Of a DNA stretch of 48,406 nucleotides, positions 7,725 through 15,567 are shown piece by piece. The first letter of the stretch is position 1. Each line of letters opens with the position of its first letter. Source of the stretch: Clostridiaceae bacterium. GTDB taxonomy: Bacteria > Bacillota > Clostridia > Oscillospirales > Acutalibacteraceae. The notes under the pieces are model-generated. The model saw only the letters and a program-made list of their open reading frames with translations. It had not been told where the DNA came from and ran no database searches. The stretch spans positions 1 through 48,406 of the forward strand of contig JAEDLK010000010.1 of assembly GCA_016295355.1 (NCBI GenBank), written 5' to 3'. Both the position numbers and the translations under genes were made by a program.

Positions 7725-8187
7725 GTGTTTTTTCTATGAACCGACCGGTTTCTTTTGTTTGATTATTTATTTGACTTCTTTTTGGGCAAAGGTATACAAC
7801 TCAAGGGAATCCCGAAAACACACTGCCGTAATAGTTTGAGTGTGGTCGGCCGGTTGCTTTGGGTGCCGGAAAAGACGATTTGACCGCCTGTCGTATTGCC
7901 GACCGTGACCGACCGAACCGCATCAAGAAACGGTTCGATCACAATTGTTCGGGCAAGGGTTGAGCATAATATACTTTTGCTTAATAGGCAAGGCTATGAA
8001 AATCGCCGTATTTACGCCTCGCTTGGCGTAACGCCAATAGATATAGCAGTGCAGACAACCATCACTGCACGTATAGCACTCACGCCGCGGGTTCCGCATT
8101 GCCAACAGCGTCGCCTCCTTTTCTGTTTTGTCTTGAGTCTTTCTTTCATGATACCACAGATGATGAAAACAGCAAAACCGTAAAAAC
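7725..8187. other. Gene-poor interval with a possible gene scrap
   Basis: No intact gene. The only recognisable coding trace is the DUF5131-like fragment near 8030-8099 on the minus strand. Small inverted repeats (GCAGTG...CACTGC near 8050-8077) are present without T-runs. Confidence 0.5.
8027..8099 (-). pseudogene. Remnant resembling DUF5131 N-terminus
   Basis: The minus frame reads MRNPRRECYTCSDGCLHCYI, then YWRYAKRGVNT, resembling the N-terminus of DUF5131 proteins (MWNPW-GC---S-GC-HCYI---D-KRG-DT), radical-SAM-like proteins of phage and mobile elements. Only about 25 codons are recognisable before the match is lost. No start signal or rest of the gene is present. Identification is from memory of the family pattern. 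Confidence 0.35.
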
Positions 8188-8230
8188 AAAAGGGACTGTA
8201 AAAAAACGATGTTTCTTTACAGCCCCTTTT
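8188..8230 (-). terminator. Terminator after upp
   Basis: A near-perfect stem, aaaagggactgtaaa (8188-8202) with tttacagcccctttt (8216-8230), 15 bp past the upp stop; on the minus strand TTTTGTTTTTAC follows. Confidence 0.8.
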
Positions 8231-8245
8231 CTATGTTAACAGGGT

Positions 8246-8881
8246 TTATTTCGTGCCGAAGATACGGTCGCCGGCGTCGCCCAGACCGGGAACAATGTAG
8301 CAATGCTCATTCAAATGGTCATCCAGCCCGGCACAGTAAACCTCAACATCGGGATGCGCTTCTGTCAAGGTTTTCAGACCTTCCGGAGCAGCAATGATGC
8401 ACATGAATTTAATGCGTTTCGGATGGAATTCCTTGATACGGGCAATGGCATCGACAGCACTGCCGCCGGTAGCCAACATGGGATCGAGAACATACACATC
8501 CCGTTCGCCCAAATCGGACGGCAATTTACAATAATAATCCACCGGTTTGTGAGTTTCCGGGTCACGGTACATACCGATATGGCCGATTCTCACGGAGGGG
8601 ATCAAATTAACCATACCGTCTACCATGCCTAAGCCGGCACGCAGAATCGGCACAATGGCCATTTTCTTGCCGGCTAAAACCTTGGTGGTTGCCGTGGCAA
8701 TGGGGGTTTCGATTTGCACATCCATCAGGGGCAAATCGCGGGTGGATTCATAGCACATTAGCAAAGCGATTTCGCTGACCAGTTCGCGGAATTGCTTGCT
8801 GCCGGTATTTTTGTCACGCAAGATTGTCAGCTTGTGCTGTACCAGAGGGTGGTTGATGATGTGTACCATTTTGTTTTCCAT
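8246..8881 (-). CDS. upp: Uracil phosphoribosyltransferase
   Basis: A 211-residue cytosolic enzyme making UMP from uracil and PRPP (pyrimidine salvage). It has HPLVQHKLTILRD at the N-terminus, VPILRAGLGMVDG, the PRPP loop VLDPMLATGGSA at about 129-140 and the uracil-binding C-terminus PGLGDAGDRIFGT, all as in UPRT; length is normal (about 209). The start at 8881 is served by GGAGG nine nt upstream; an internal Met four codons in is closer to some family starts. It is the last gene of a minus-strand run tsaE-tsaB-rpiB-upp, but separated from rpiB by 337 bp, so it may have its own promoter. Confidence 0.97.
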   Translation of the reverse strand: MENKMVHIINHPLVQHKLTILRDKNTGSKQFRELVSEIALLMCYESTRDLPLMDVQIETPIATATTKVLAGKKMAIVPILRAGLGMVDGMVNLIPSVRIGHIGMYRDPETHKPVDYYCKLPSDLGERDVYVLDPMLATGGSAVDAIARIKEFHPKRIKFMCIIAAPEGLKTLTEAHPDVEVYCAGLDDHLNEHCYIVPGLGDAGDRIFGTK

Positions 8882-9218
8882 GTTTCTATTCCTCCGTTTT
8901 TATGATCAGTCAAAGAGATTCAAACGCCACACGGTTTCGCCTGACACCTTTTGGGCACGGCTTTGCGTTCGTTTTGACAAGGCCCAGCCTTGCTGCCAAC
9001 TCACGGCTTCGCCCTGTACAGAAAAAGCGGTGCGAACATTTTTTGAACCTTACAAACAGAAAAATTTTTACTTTCACAAAACCGCAAAGTGCCGTTATAC
9101 CGGCGCATGACCGGCGACAAGGTAAAGTGAAACGAAAAAACTTCATTTGTAGGGCGTGTGGGGGTCGATTCCCTTCGCCTTAAGGCCGAAAGGAGTCCGT
9201 CGCCTTTTGTTGATATTG
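8882..9218. other. upp-rpiB intergenic region, no gene seen
   Basis: A 337-bp interval without a convincing frame. An imperfect hairpin (GGCCTTAAGGC near 9177-9187) lies shortly after rpiB but lacks a T-run. I found no consensus promoter for upp. Confidence 0.5.
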
Positions 9219-9668
9219 TTACGGCTCTTGGACTTCAATAGCGGTGATTTTCTCAATGCGCTTGCTGTGACGACCACCCTCAAAGGCGGTGTCCATAAAC
9301 AAATCAACCAATTCCAGTGCCGTGCCGATACCGATGACTCGCCCTCCCAAGCACAGAATGTTGGCATCATTGTGCAACCGGGTATACTTGGCCGAGAAAT
9401 GGTCACTGCAGGCTGCCGCACGGATTCCCTTGACCTTGTTAGCCGCTAAGGACATCCCGATGCCGGTGCCGCAAACCAGAATACCCCGTTCGTTTTCGCC
9501 GGCCGCCACACTCTTGGCTACGGGATAGGCAATGTCGGGATAATCAACCGAATGGGCTTCATAGATACCGAAATCCTTTACCGTAAAGCCTCGTTCCTTC
9601 AAATGCTCGACAATGGCGTTTTTGTGCTCCAGGCCTCCGTGGTCGCAACCGATGGCTATTTTGTTCAT
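9219..9668 (-). CDS. rpiB: Ribose-5-phosphate isomerase B
   Basis: A 149-residue RpiB/LacAB fold enzyme interconverting ribose-5-P and ribulose-5-P in the pentose phosphate pathway. CDHGG near the N-terminus and the catalytic-cysteine loop CGTGIGMSLAANK (Cys66) are present, with SAKYTRLHNDANIL and GGR as in the family. Start at 9668 chosen by AAGGAG eight nt upstream; it falls 1 nt after the tsaB stop, so the two are translationally linked. In Firmicutes rpiB often precedes upp, as here. Confidence 0.96.
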   Translation of the reverse strand: MNKIAIGCDHGGLEHKNAIVEHLKERGFTVKDFGIYEAHSVDYPDIAYPVAKSVAAGENERGILVCGTGIGMSLAANKVKGIRAAACSDHFSAKYTRLHNDANILCLGGRVIGIGTALELVDLFMDTAFEGGRHSKRIEKITAIEVQEP

Positions 9669-9669
9669 A

Positions 9670-10374
9670 TCAAGACTCCTTTTTTGCTTGTAAATCACGC
9701 TCTGCCTGAGGCAAGCGCAGATAAACCGGTAATAGTGACTCTGCCGTTACGGTACGACCCTCTTTGACGGCCTTTTCGGCTAACAAAGCACAGCAGGCAG
9801 CTGATTGATACCGTCTGGATTCGCCGGCCTTGCGGATGTTTTTTAACTCTTTTACATAGGGGAAGAAAACATCAGTTCCGTCGCCGGTCACGATCAGCTC
9901 AACGGGCCGACGCATATGAGCGATTTCGCCGGCCAGTGCTTCACAGCTGATGGCACGGTCATCGCACAGGCGATGAGCCAGACCGTTTTCAATGCGAAAC
10001 AGGGCGTTGTAAACCTGATTGCGTCGGGCATCCATTACCGCACATACCACACAATCGGTGTCTAAAAAGGCCTCGGCCATGACCGCCAGCGTTGAAAGAC
10101 CCACGCAGGGCAACGAATAAGGAGCAGCCAAGCCTTTAAGCGCTGCTAAACCGATTCTGACTCCGGTAAAGGAGCCGGGGCCGGCGGTAACGGCCAGTGC
10201 ATCCAAATCACCGACCGACAAGCCGGTGTTTTCGAGAGCGGCCTTGACCATGGGGAGTAAAGTAACCGAATGGGTCTGTTTAACATGACAGTAAAAGGAG
10301 GCCAACAAACGGGAATCGTCTGTAATGGCACAAGAAGCCGGACCGGCTGTACAGTCCAAAGCCAGGATTCTCAT
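9670..10374 (-). CDS. tsaB: tRNA t6A biosynthesis protein TsaB
   Basis: A 234-residue ASKHA-fold protein, partner of TsaD and TsaE in making threonylcarbamoyl-adenosine at tRNA position 37. The N-terminus (MRILALDCTAG) and AVTAGPGSFTGVRIGLAALKG at about 62-82 are signature segments; length is typical. It overlaps the tsaE stop by four bases (ATGA) and its own stop touches rpiB. TsaB lacks catalytic residues and works as a scaffold, which is normal for the family. Confidence 0.95.
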   Translation of the reverse strand: MRILALDCTAGPASCAITDDSRLLASFYCHVKQTHSVTLLPMVKAALENTGLSVGDLDALAVTAGPGSFTGVRIGLAALKGLAAPYSLPCVGLSTLAVMAEAFLDTDCVVCAVMDARRNQVYNALFRIENGLAHRLCDDRAISCEALAGEIAHMRRPVELIVTGDGTDVFFPYVKELKNIRKAGESRRYQSAACCALLAEKAVKEGRTVTAESLLPVYLRLPQAERDLQAKKES

Positions 10375-10808
10375 TGACCTGCCTCCTCACACTTACGACG
10401 GATGATAAACTGCCGGGTGGTGTCATTTTTGCGCCGGATGCTGACCATAACGGTGTCATCGGTGAGCGCACCGGTAATCTGCTCGCTCCATTCCACCGCT
10501 ACCACACCGCCGGCTTCAACATAATCGAAATAACCGCTGGAATCTAAATCATCCCAGGTGTTGATGCGGTACATATCAAAATGATACAACGGCAGCCTGC
10601 CGCCGATATATTCGTTCATTAAGGCAAAAGTCGGGCTTGTTACCGTGCCGTGATAGCCGAGCCCTTGCGCCAAACCTTTCACAAAGCAGGTTTTTCCCAT
10701 GCCCAAATCGCCGTTAAAGGCCACAACGGTGCCCGGAGTCAGCGTACTTGCAAAACGGGCGGCGAAGGCCATGGTTTCTTCGGGACTGTGGGATACATAT
10801 TCGGTCAT
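10371..10808 (-). CDS. tsaE: tRNA t6A biosynthesis ATPase TsaE
   Basis: A 145-residue P-loop ATPase needed to reset the TsaB-TsaD complex. Walker A is GDLGMGKT (residues 33-40); SPTFALMNEY and LYHFDMYRI are conserved switch-like segments; EWSEQI near residue 107 is characteristic. The start at 10808 (MTEYVSHSPEET) has GGAG six nt upstream; the open frame reaches 10892 but without a ribosome site. First gene of the operon with tsaB (4-bp overlap). Confidence 0.95.
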   Translation of the reverse strand: MTEYVSHSPEETMAFAARFASTLTPGTVVAFNGDLGMGKTCFVKGLAQGLGYHGTVTSPTFALMNEYIGGRLPLYHFDMYRINTWDDLDSSGYFDYVEAGGVVAVEWSEQITGALTDDTVMVSIRRKNDTTRQFIIRRKCEEAGQ

Positions 10809-10882
10809 GAACGGCTCCGGCTGTCGGCCGGCTTCACCTCGCTTTGATGGGTGGTGTTGCCAAACGGCACATCGTTGTAAAC

Positions 10883-10891
10883 AGTATACCA
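10883..10891 (-). promoter_or_regulatory. Extended -10 element before tsaE
   Basis: On the minus strand TGG-TATACT (10891-10883) forms a TGn-extended -10. I see no good -35 at the right distance. It lies about 75 bp before the tsaE start. Confidence 0.4.
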
Positions 10892-11086
10892 TAAATTTTT
10901 GCTTGTTGCATTACTTTTTTTCTTTTTTTTTTGACTTTTTTTGGCCTTTTTGGTTGTTCTTCCTTTTTCACAAACTCAAAAGGCTGTGTTTTTGTGTTAT
11001 GGGGCTCTTTTACGGCGGGCGGCACAAAGCCGCCTCTCCCGGCAAGGCGTTGACAACGCCGATAAGGAAATGAATAAAAAACTCGA

Positions 11087-11127
11087 CTGTCAAAAAGCGA
11101 AGGAGAGGTCCCTTCGCTTTTTGACAG
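11087..11127 (-). terminator. Terminator after the MdoB/LtaS-like gene
   Basis: A perfect 17-bp stem, CTGTCAAAAAGCGAAGG (11087-11103) / CCTTCGCTTTTTGACAG (11111-11127), followed on the minus strand by TCGAGTTTTTTATTC. Confidence 0.85.
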
Positions 11128-11179
11128 TATCAAGATGTGAGAGCGACCCTGCCGGGTAACAAGGAATGCCCGTTCCCCG

Positions 11180-12724
11180 TCAAGAGAAGTAGGCTTTATT
11201 ATCCATGCCCAAGAAGGTTTGGTTATAGTACTCAGAGCTTTTTTGCAGTTCTTCGTTAAGGGTTGTGTAGCCGTATTCCTCGGTCAGCGTTTTACTGGCA
11301 GAAAACAGATCGGTGCCCAATCCCAAACGATCGCCCTGAATGCGCACACCCATAGCGGCCAAGGTGGTGGGGAACATATCAAAGGTGCCGAATTGCCGGT
11401 TGGTCTCTTTAATGGGATTCACGGCTGATCCAATGAAGCAGTTATACACGGTACGGACATACTCGGGGGAAATGTCCTTCAAAAAGGACGGATCCATAGT
11501 CAAATGGTCGCCGCTGATAATGAGGGTGGTGTTTTCAAAAAACGGTTGTGAACGCAGCCACTCAACAAATTCGTATACCCGAGAAGAGGAGCAGGACAGC
11601 ACATTGGCGTACTGCTGCTCAAACCGATTGGGGCAATCTTCACATAGGTAACCATCCGGAAAATGGGTGTCAGCGGTCAGCATGGTGAAGTTGAACGGAG
11701 CATCTTCATTTGCCAGACGGGTGATTTCCTGCTTGGCGTATTCAAATAGCTTGGCGTCCTCAAAGCCCCACCATTCGTGGTAATCCTTTTCCAACCGTCC
11801 GTCGGATTTTAGGCTGTTGACATCCAAAATTTGATAATGGCCGTGCTCGGTAAAATAGGAATCGCGTCCGGCAAATGCCGCATCGGAGCCGATCAACAAG
11901 GTCTGTTGATAACCTTGCTTTTGAAGCACCTCGCCCAAGGATATAAGGCCGGGAATAAAGCTGTTTTCACCGCCGTAGGTTTCGGCGCTTAAGGGAACCT
12001 TGACCGGAATACCGGCGGTTTGGGACACCATGGCGGCCGCTGTCCATGTGGTGCCGCTGTAGCTGACAGCGCCGCCCAGGCGGTCGGTGTTGGAAAAATG
12101 AACATTCTCTTCAGCCAAGGCCGTGAGCTCAGGAATGGCATTGACTTCCATAGCGCCGCCCGAGGCTGTGTCTGCAAAGGTGGCCTCCATAGATTCCAAG
12201 TACAGGTAAATAAGATTGCGTTTTTCTTCGGGGAAGGTCAGCACCGAGTCGTCCGGCTTGACATAATGCTCCTTAATAAAATCGGACGGCTTTGCGGCGG
12301 TGGCCAAATAGGAAAAAACCTTCAGTTTGGCACAGAACAGTGAGGCGGCGACAAGCGTCACGCACAGAGACAAGGGCAATACGGCCTTGCGGAAAAAAAG
12401 GCAGATCTTTGAGCTGCAATAAGCCTTGTACCGCTCACCGACCGTTTGCCGTTTGAACGGATAACCGGCCGCAAGACGGTAGAAAAGGACGTCCAATGCC
12501 GTTAATACAACGCCCAATAACCCTACCCGAACATAGGCACTGCCAAGCAGGCTTTTGTTGGTGCCGACGGCCGGCGCTTTGAGTTGATACAGAATTTCAT
12601 CCAAGTAAATATGATCGTACCGTTGCAATAACCAAATGGTTAACAAGAGCAACAGGTTGGATACGGTTACAATGATAAAAGCGGCAATATGTCGCTTTTT
12701 TTGAGCAGACATCTTGGGTTTCAT
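11180..12724 (-). CDS. Membrane phosphoglycerol/LTA-synthase-type transferase
   Basis: A 514-residue membrane enzyme of the sulfatase/alkaline-phosphatase superfamily. About three transmembrane helices at the N-terminus (IAAFIIVTVSNLLLLLTIWL; VRVGLLGVVLTALDVLF; VLPLSLCVTLVAASLFCA) precede the extracellular catalytic domain. The domain has NLIYLYLESMEATF (metal Glu), SGTTWTAAAMVSQTAGIP with the nucleophile Thr near residue 225, and SGDHLTMD (metal Asp/His). The motif spacing looks closer to MdoB/OpgB phosphoglycerol transferases than to LtaS. It likely moves glycerol-phosphate from phosphatidylglycerol to a cell-envelope glycan. Start at 12724 (MKPKMSAQKK) has GGGGATGA upstream; the longer frame lacks a site. 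Confidence 0.88.
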   Translation of the reverse strand: MKPKMSAQKKRHIAAFIIVTVSNLLLLLTIWLLQRYDHIYLDEILYQLKAPAVGTNKSLLGSAYVRVGLLGVVLTALDVLFYRLAAGYPFKRQTVGERYKAYCSSKICLFFRKAVLPLSLCVTLVAASLFCAKLKVFSYLATAAKPSDFIKEHYVKPDDSVLTFPEEKRNLIYLYLESMEATFADTASGGAMEVNAIPELTALAEENVHFSNTDRLGGAVSYSGTTWTAAAMVSQTAGIPVKVPLSAETYGGENSFIPGLISLGEVLQKQGYQQTLLIGSDAAFAGRDSYFTEHGHYQILDVNSLKSDGRLEKDYHEWWGFEDAKLFEYAKQEITRLANEDAPFNFTMLTADTHFPDGYLCEDCPNRFEQQYANVLSCSSSRVYEFVEWLRSQPFFENTTLIISGDHLTMDPSFLKDISPEYVRTVYNCFIGSAVNPIKETNRQFGTFDMFPTTLAAMGVRIQGDRLGLGTDLFSASKTLTEEYGYTTLNEELQKSSEYYNQTFLGMDNKAYFS

Positions 12725-12783
12725 CTTGTCATCCCCTTTGTGTTTTGCAAAACCCGCATCTTTGCCGGCGTGCCGAAAAAAGC

Positions 12784-12811
12784 AAACGGGCCGAATACAA
12801 TCGACCCGTTT
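12784..12811 (-). terminator. Hairpin overlapping the next promoter
   Basis: Imperfect arms AAACGGGCCGA (12784-12794) and TCGACCCGTTT (12801-12811); on the minus strand GCTTTTTTCGG follows. It probably ends transcripts from the upstream membrane-protein gene. Confidence 0.55.
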
Positions 12812-12840
12812 ATTGTACCTTCTTTTTGTGAAAAGGTCAA
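12812..12840 (-). promoter_or_regulatory. Promoter of the MdoB/LtaS-like gene
   Basis: On the minus strand: TTGACC (12840-12835), 17 bp, TACAAT (12817-12812), about 88 bp before the start codon. Confidence 0.7.
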
Positions 12841-12928
12841 GCGTCATGCCACGGCGATTACATCAATGAAACGCCGACTCATGGTGTTGAGCCCCTTCGT
12901 GCGCCGAAAAAAAGAAATGAGAAAGCAA

Positions 12929-13738
12929 TTACTCATCGGTGGTTTGGGCGGCCGACTGTTTGTTGGGAAGCAGATGGTCGGCAATCCAGAGTAGGATGAA
13001 AAGGCCTAAAAACAGATCGGCGGTCATGAGTGGATACTCGCCGTGCAACACGCCGCCGTGACCCGACAGACGAACAACCAAACGGGTGAAAAAGCCGGAC
13101 AGGCACAGCACAAAGGAGGCAAGGCCGGTGGGAATCAGATAGGGCAACGGGCGGTTCTTGTCGGGCGAGGAAATGAATTTTCCGAGTCCCAAAAAGAACA
13201 GCATCAGCACGCACATCTGCAAAAGATCAAACAGATGCTCACCGATTAAGGCCAGGGTGGCGTACGAGGTAAATACGGCGATGGTCTGGAAAATCAAGTA
13301 CAGCAAAACAAAGACAAAGAGAAGATTTGGCACACGAAAAGAAAGGAAGGACGAAAGCCCGTAGACAAGGAAGGTGACACAGGCGGCCAGCCCGAACAAC
13401 TGCTTAAACCAAAACTGCCAACCGGTTGTCGGAAGACTGCCGGGGGTGTTAAACAGGGCCACGGCCAATGCAACGGCGGTTGCAACGGAAGCAAGCCCCA
13501 AAAGCAGAGAGGGGCGTTGCCTATGAGCAAAGGTGTCCTTGACAAAAAAGCCGAACGCAGCACAAATCAGGGCACACAGCAGTGAAAAACCGATGAGCAA
13601 CAAGCCTGTCAAACGCATTCTTTGGTCCAAAAAGCCGGTCGATTCGGTCACGGTGAAAAACAAATAGCACACACGGGACACCGTAGCCCCCAGCGCGGCC
13701 GCTAAAGTGAGAAACAGCAGGTTTTTAAGACGCAGCAT
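12929..13738 (-). CDS. Polytopic membrane protein of unknown function
   Basis: A 269-residue very hydrophobic protein with about eight predicted membrane helices (for example LLFLTLAAALGATVSRVCYLF, GLLLIGFSLLCALICAAFGFF, LFVFVLLYLIFQTIAVF, ADLFLGLFILLWIADHLLP). Between helices the loops are short; there is no recognisable catalytic or transport motif. The ATG at 13738 has AAAGGA about 10 nt upstream and a good promoter. It precedes the MdoB/LtaS-like gene and is divergent from spoIID, but neither neighbour defines its role. I do not recognise the family. Confidence 0.8.
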   Translation of the reverse strand: MLRLKNLLFLTLAAALGATVSRVCYLFFTVTESTGFLDQRMRLTGLLLIGFSLLCALICAAFGFFVKDTFAHRQRPSLLLGLASVATAVALAVALFNTPGSLPTTGWQFWFKQLFGLAACVTFLVYGLSSFLSFRVPNLLFVFVLLYLIFQTIAVFTSYATLALIGEHLFDLLQMCVLMLFFLGLGKFISSPDKNRPLPYLIPTGLASFVLCLSGFFTRLVVRLSGHGGVLHGEYPLMTADLFLGLFILLWIADHLLPNKQSAAQTTDE

Positions 13739-13790
13739 TTCGTCATGATCCTTTCAAATACAGTCAGCCCGACCGGTGAGTATAGGCGAT

Positions 13791-13819
13791 GAATAAACCG
13801 GCAGACAAGCACATACTAA
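13791..13819 (+). promoter_or_regulatory. Possible sigma-E-type promoter of spoIID
   Basis: GAATAAA (13791-13797), 14 bp, CATACTAA (13812-13819), resembling the sigma-E consensus (KMATATT, 14-15 bp, CATACAHT) with mismatches. spoIID is a sigma-E target in Bacillus. About 66 bp before the start codon. Confidence 0.4.
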
Positions 13820-13826
13820 TAACTAT

Positions 13827-13855
13827 ATTCTACCCTCCCGGTTGCTAAAAGTCAA
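13827..13855 (-). promoter_or_regulatory. Promoter of the membrane-protein gene
   Basis: On the minus strand: TTGACT (13855-13850), 17 bp, TAGAAT (13832-13827), about 90 bp before the start codon at 13738; divergent from spoIID. Confidence 0.65.
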
Positions 13856-13884
13856 GTTGCGAGAAGCGAAAGGAAGACAAAAGT

Positions 13885-14853
13885 ATGAAAAATCTGTATG
13901 GCTGGCAGGCGTTGCTATTAGCACTTTGTTTGCTACTGGTACCACTCATCGGCTCTTCTCGAACCACCGCTTCGGCAGACAGCACGCCTGTCAGTTTGCC
14001 GGTGATGGCACAGGGTGAAAACAGTGTGCGGGATTTGCGGGTTAAGAACACCGAAACAGGACAAATCAGCACCTTGTCTCTCAAAGAGTATTTATTCGGC
14101 GTACTGTCTGCCGAAATGCCCGCCCTGTACCATACCGAGGCACTCAAGGCACAAACGGTGGCGGCACACAGCTTTTTGCTTTACCGCATGGCCGGGAACA
14201 AAGAGGACTATGACATCACCGATGATTTTCGTACAGATCAGGCCTTTATGACCAGGGAACAGGCCAGAGCGCGGTGGGGAGAACAGGCCGATGAGTATGA
14301 GCAAAAGCTGGATGCGGTCATTGAGGCTGTCGGACGGCAGGTTCTATATTACGACGACAAACCGGCACTTTGCGCCTACACCGCCATTTCGGGCGGCAGA
14401 ACCGAAAGCAGTGAGGTGGTGTGGGGTTCGGCCTTACCTTATTTGACGCCGGTGGAGAGCATCGGCGACCTTTTGTGCCCCGACTATTTGAGTGCCGTGG
14501 CAATCCCGGCCGAACAGGTGGCGGCCTCTCTGGTTACACCGAATGGGGGCAGCACAGATATGAGCAGTTGGTTTTCCTCGCCCGTTTACAGCGATTCCGG
14601 TACGGTCGTTTCCATGAATTTCGGAGAAAAAACGCTATCGGGTGGGCAGATTCGGGATGCTCTGGGTCTAAGAAGTGCCAACTTTGATGTGACGGCCAAA
14701 GACGGGGTGTTTCACTTTTCGGTAAGAGGTTACGGGCATCTGTGCGGCATGAGCCAGTATGGGGCACAGTATATGGCCTTGCAGGGAAGCACATATACCG
14801 AAATCCTCTCTTGGTATTACCCCGGCTGTACCCTTTACGAAAGAACCGCATAA
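13885..14853 (+). CDS. spoIID: Stage II sporulation protein D (SpoIID/LytB)
   Basis: A 322-residue protein with an N-terminal signal/anchor helix (about residues 7-30) and a SpoIID/LytB domain. SLKEYLFGVLSAEMPALY-TEALKAQTVAAHSFLLYR, the AISGGRTESSEVVWG segment and the C-terminal YGHLCGMSQYGAQYMA are hallmark motifs. SpoIID is the peptidoglycan lytic transglycosylase of the engulfment machine, cutting glycan ahead of the mother-cell membrane. The Glu in LSAEMP corresponds to the catalytic position. RBS AAAGGAAG lies close upstream. Presence supports endospore formation. Standing alone without spoIIM/P beside it is usual. Confidence 0.92.
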   Translation: MKNLYGWQALLLALCLLLVPLIGSSRTTASADSTPVSLPVMAQGENSVRDLRVKNTETGQISTLSLKEYLFGVLSAEMPALYHTEALKAQTVAAHSFLLYRMAGNKEDYDITDDFRTDQAFMTREQARARWGEQADEYEQKLDAVIEAVGRQVLYYDDKPALCAYTAISGGRTESSEVVWGSALPYLTPVESIGDLLCPDYLSAVAIPAEQVAASLVTPNGGSTDMSSWFSSPVYSDSGTVVSMNFGEKTLSGGQIRDALGLRSANFDVTAKDGVFHFSVRGYGHLCGMSQYGAQYMALQGSTYTEILSWYYPGCTLYERTA

Positions 14854-14912
14854 GGCTTTTGGCCAAAAGCATCACACAGGTCGGGTGCGGCAAAGACTAA
14901 AAAGTCCGCCAA

Positions 14913-14947
14913 AAGGCCGACAAAGAACCGTCTGTTCGGTCGGCCTT
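14913..14947 (+). terminator. Weak hairpin after spoIID
   Basis: AAGGCCGAC (14913-14921) and GTCGGCCTT (14939-14947) can pair around a 17-nt loop; no T-run follows, so function is doubtful. Confidence 0.3.
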
Positions 14948-14967
14948 CGCGGCGACACAGGAAAAGG

Positions 14968-14996
14968 TTGACTTTTCCGGACAATATCTATATAAT
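14968..14996 (+). promoter_or_regulatory. Promoter of greA-lysS
   Basis: TTGACT (14968-14973), 17 bp, TATAAT (14991-14996); gives a leader of roughly 70 nt. Confidence 0.8.
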
Positions 14997-15071
14997 ATGA
15001 CTATTATGGGCTTAGTAGCTTATAGCGTGTCGCCAAGGCGATACGGATAAAAGAAAAAGGTGGATGAAGTC

Positions 15072-15545
15072 GTGGCAAAGAGTATTAAACTGACTGACGA
15101 TGGTCTGAAAAAATTGCAGGACGAGCTTGAACATCTCAAGACGGTCGGGCGTACCGATATTGCCGAAAAGATCAAGACCGCCCGCGGTTACGGTGATCTC
15201 TCCGAGAACAGCGAATATGATGAGGCTAAAAACGAACAGGCCAAAATCGAGGCTCGTATCATTGAGCTGGAGGCCATGTTAAAAAATGTTGAAATTATCG
15301 AGGAGAAAAAAGGCGCCACCAAAACGGTTATCATTGGCTCCAGGGTTTCGGTGTTGGATGTTGAATTTGACGAAACCATGGAATTTAAGGTGGTTGGATC
15401 GGCCGAGGCCGATCCCGACAAGGGCTATATTTCTGATGAATCGCCGGTCGGGAAGGCGCTGCTCGGCGCTAAGGTCGGCCAAATTGTCAAGGCTGACGCT
15501 CCCGATGGGGAAATTGAACTGAAGATTCTCACCATATCCAAGTAA
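15072..15545 (+). CDS. greA: Transcription elongation factor GreA
   Basis: A 157-residue factor that enters the RNA polymerase secondary channel and stimulates cleavage of backtracked RNA. It has the coiled-coil N-terminus (KLTDDGLKKLQDELEHLKT), the tip motif RGYGDLSENSEYDEAKNEQ with its acidic D and E, and the FKBP-like C-terminal domain ending AKVGQIVKADAPDGEIELKI. Start: a GTG at 15072 (MAKSIKL after initiation) is served by AAGGTGG nine nt upstream; an earlier GTG at 15060 has no site and gives an atypical MDEVV extension. 22 bp before lysS, a common Clostridia pairing. Confidence 0.95.
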   Translation: MAKSIKLTDDGLKKLQDELEHLKTVGRTDIAEKIKTARGYGDLSENSEYDEAKNEQAKIEARIIELEAMLKNVEIIEEKKGATKTVIIGSRVSVLDVEFDETMEFKVVGSAEADPDKGYISDESPVGKALLGAKVGQIVKADAPDGEIELKILTISK

Positions 15546-15567
15546 GCAAACCATTAGGAGGTTTATA

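Noticed and set aside
10910..10960. A T-rich run before tsaE as a possible regulatory RNA
   Set aside because: Simple low-complexity sequence without paired arms.
12784..12840. Hairpin and T-run right after a promoter, as a possible attenuator of the MdoB/LtaS-like gene
   Set aside because: The expected transcription start (about 12805) falls inside the first arm, so most of the stem could not form in that RNA. It fits better as a terminator for the upstream gene.
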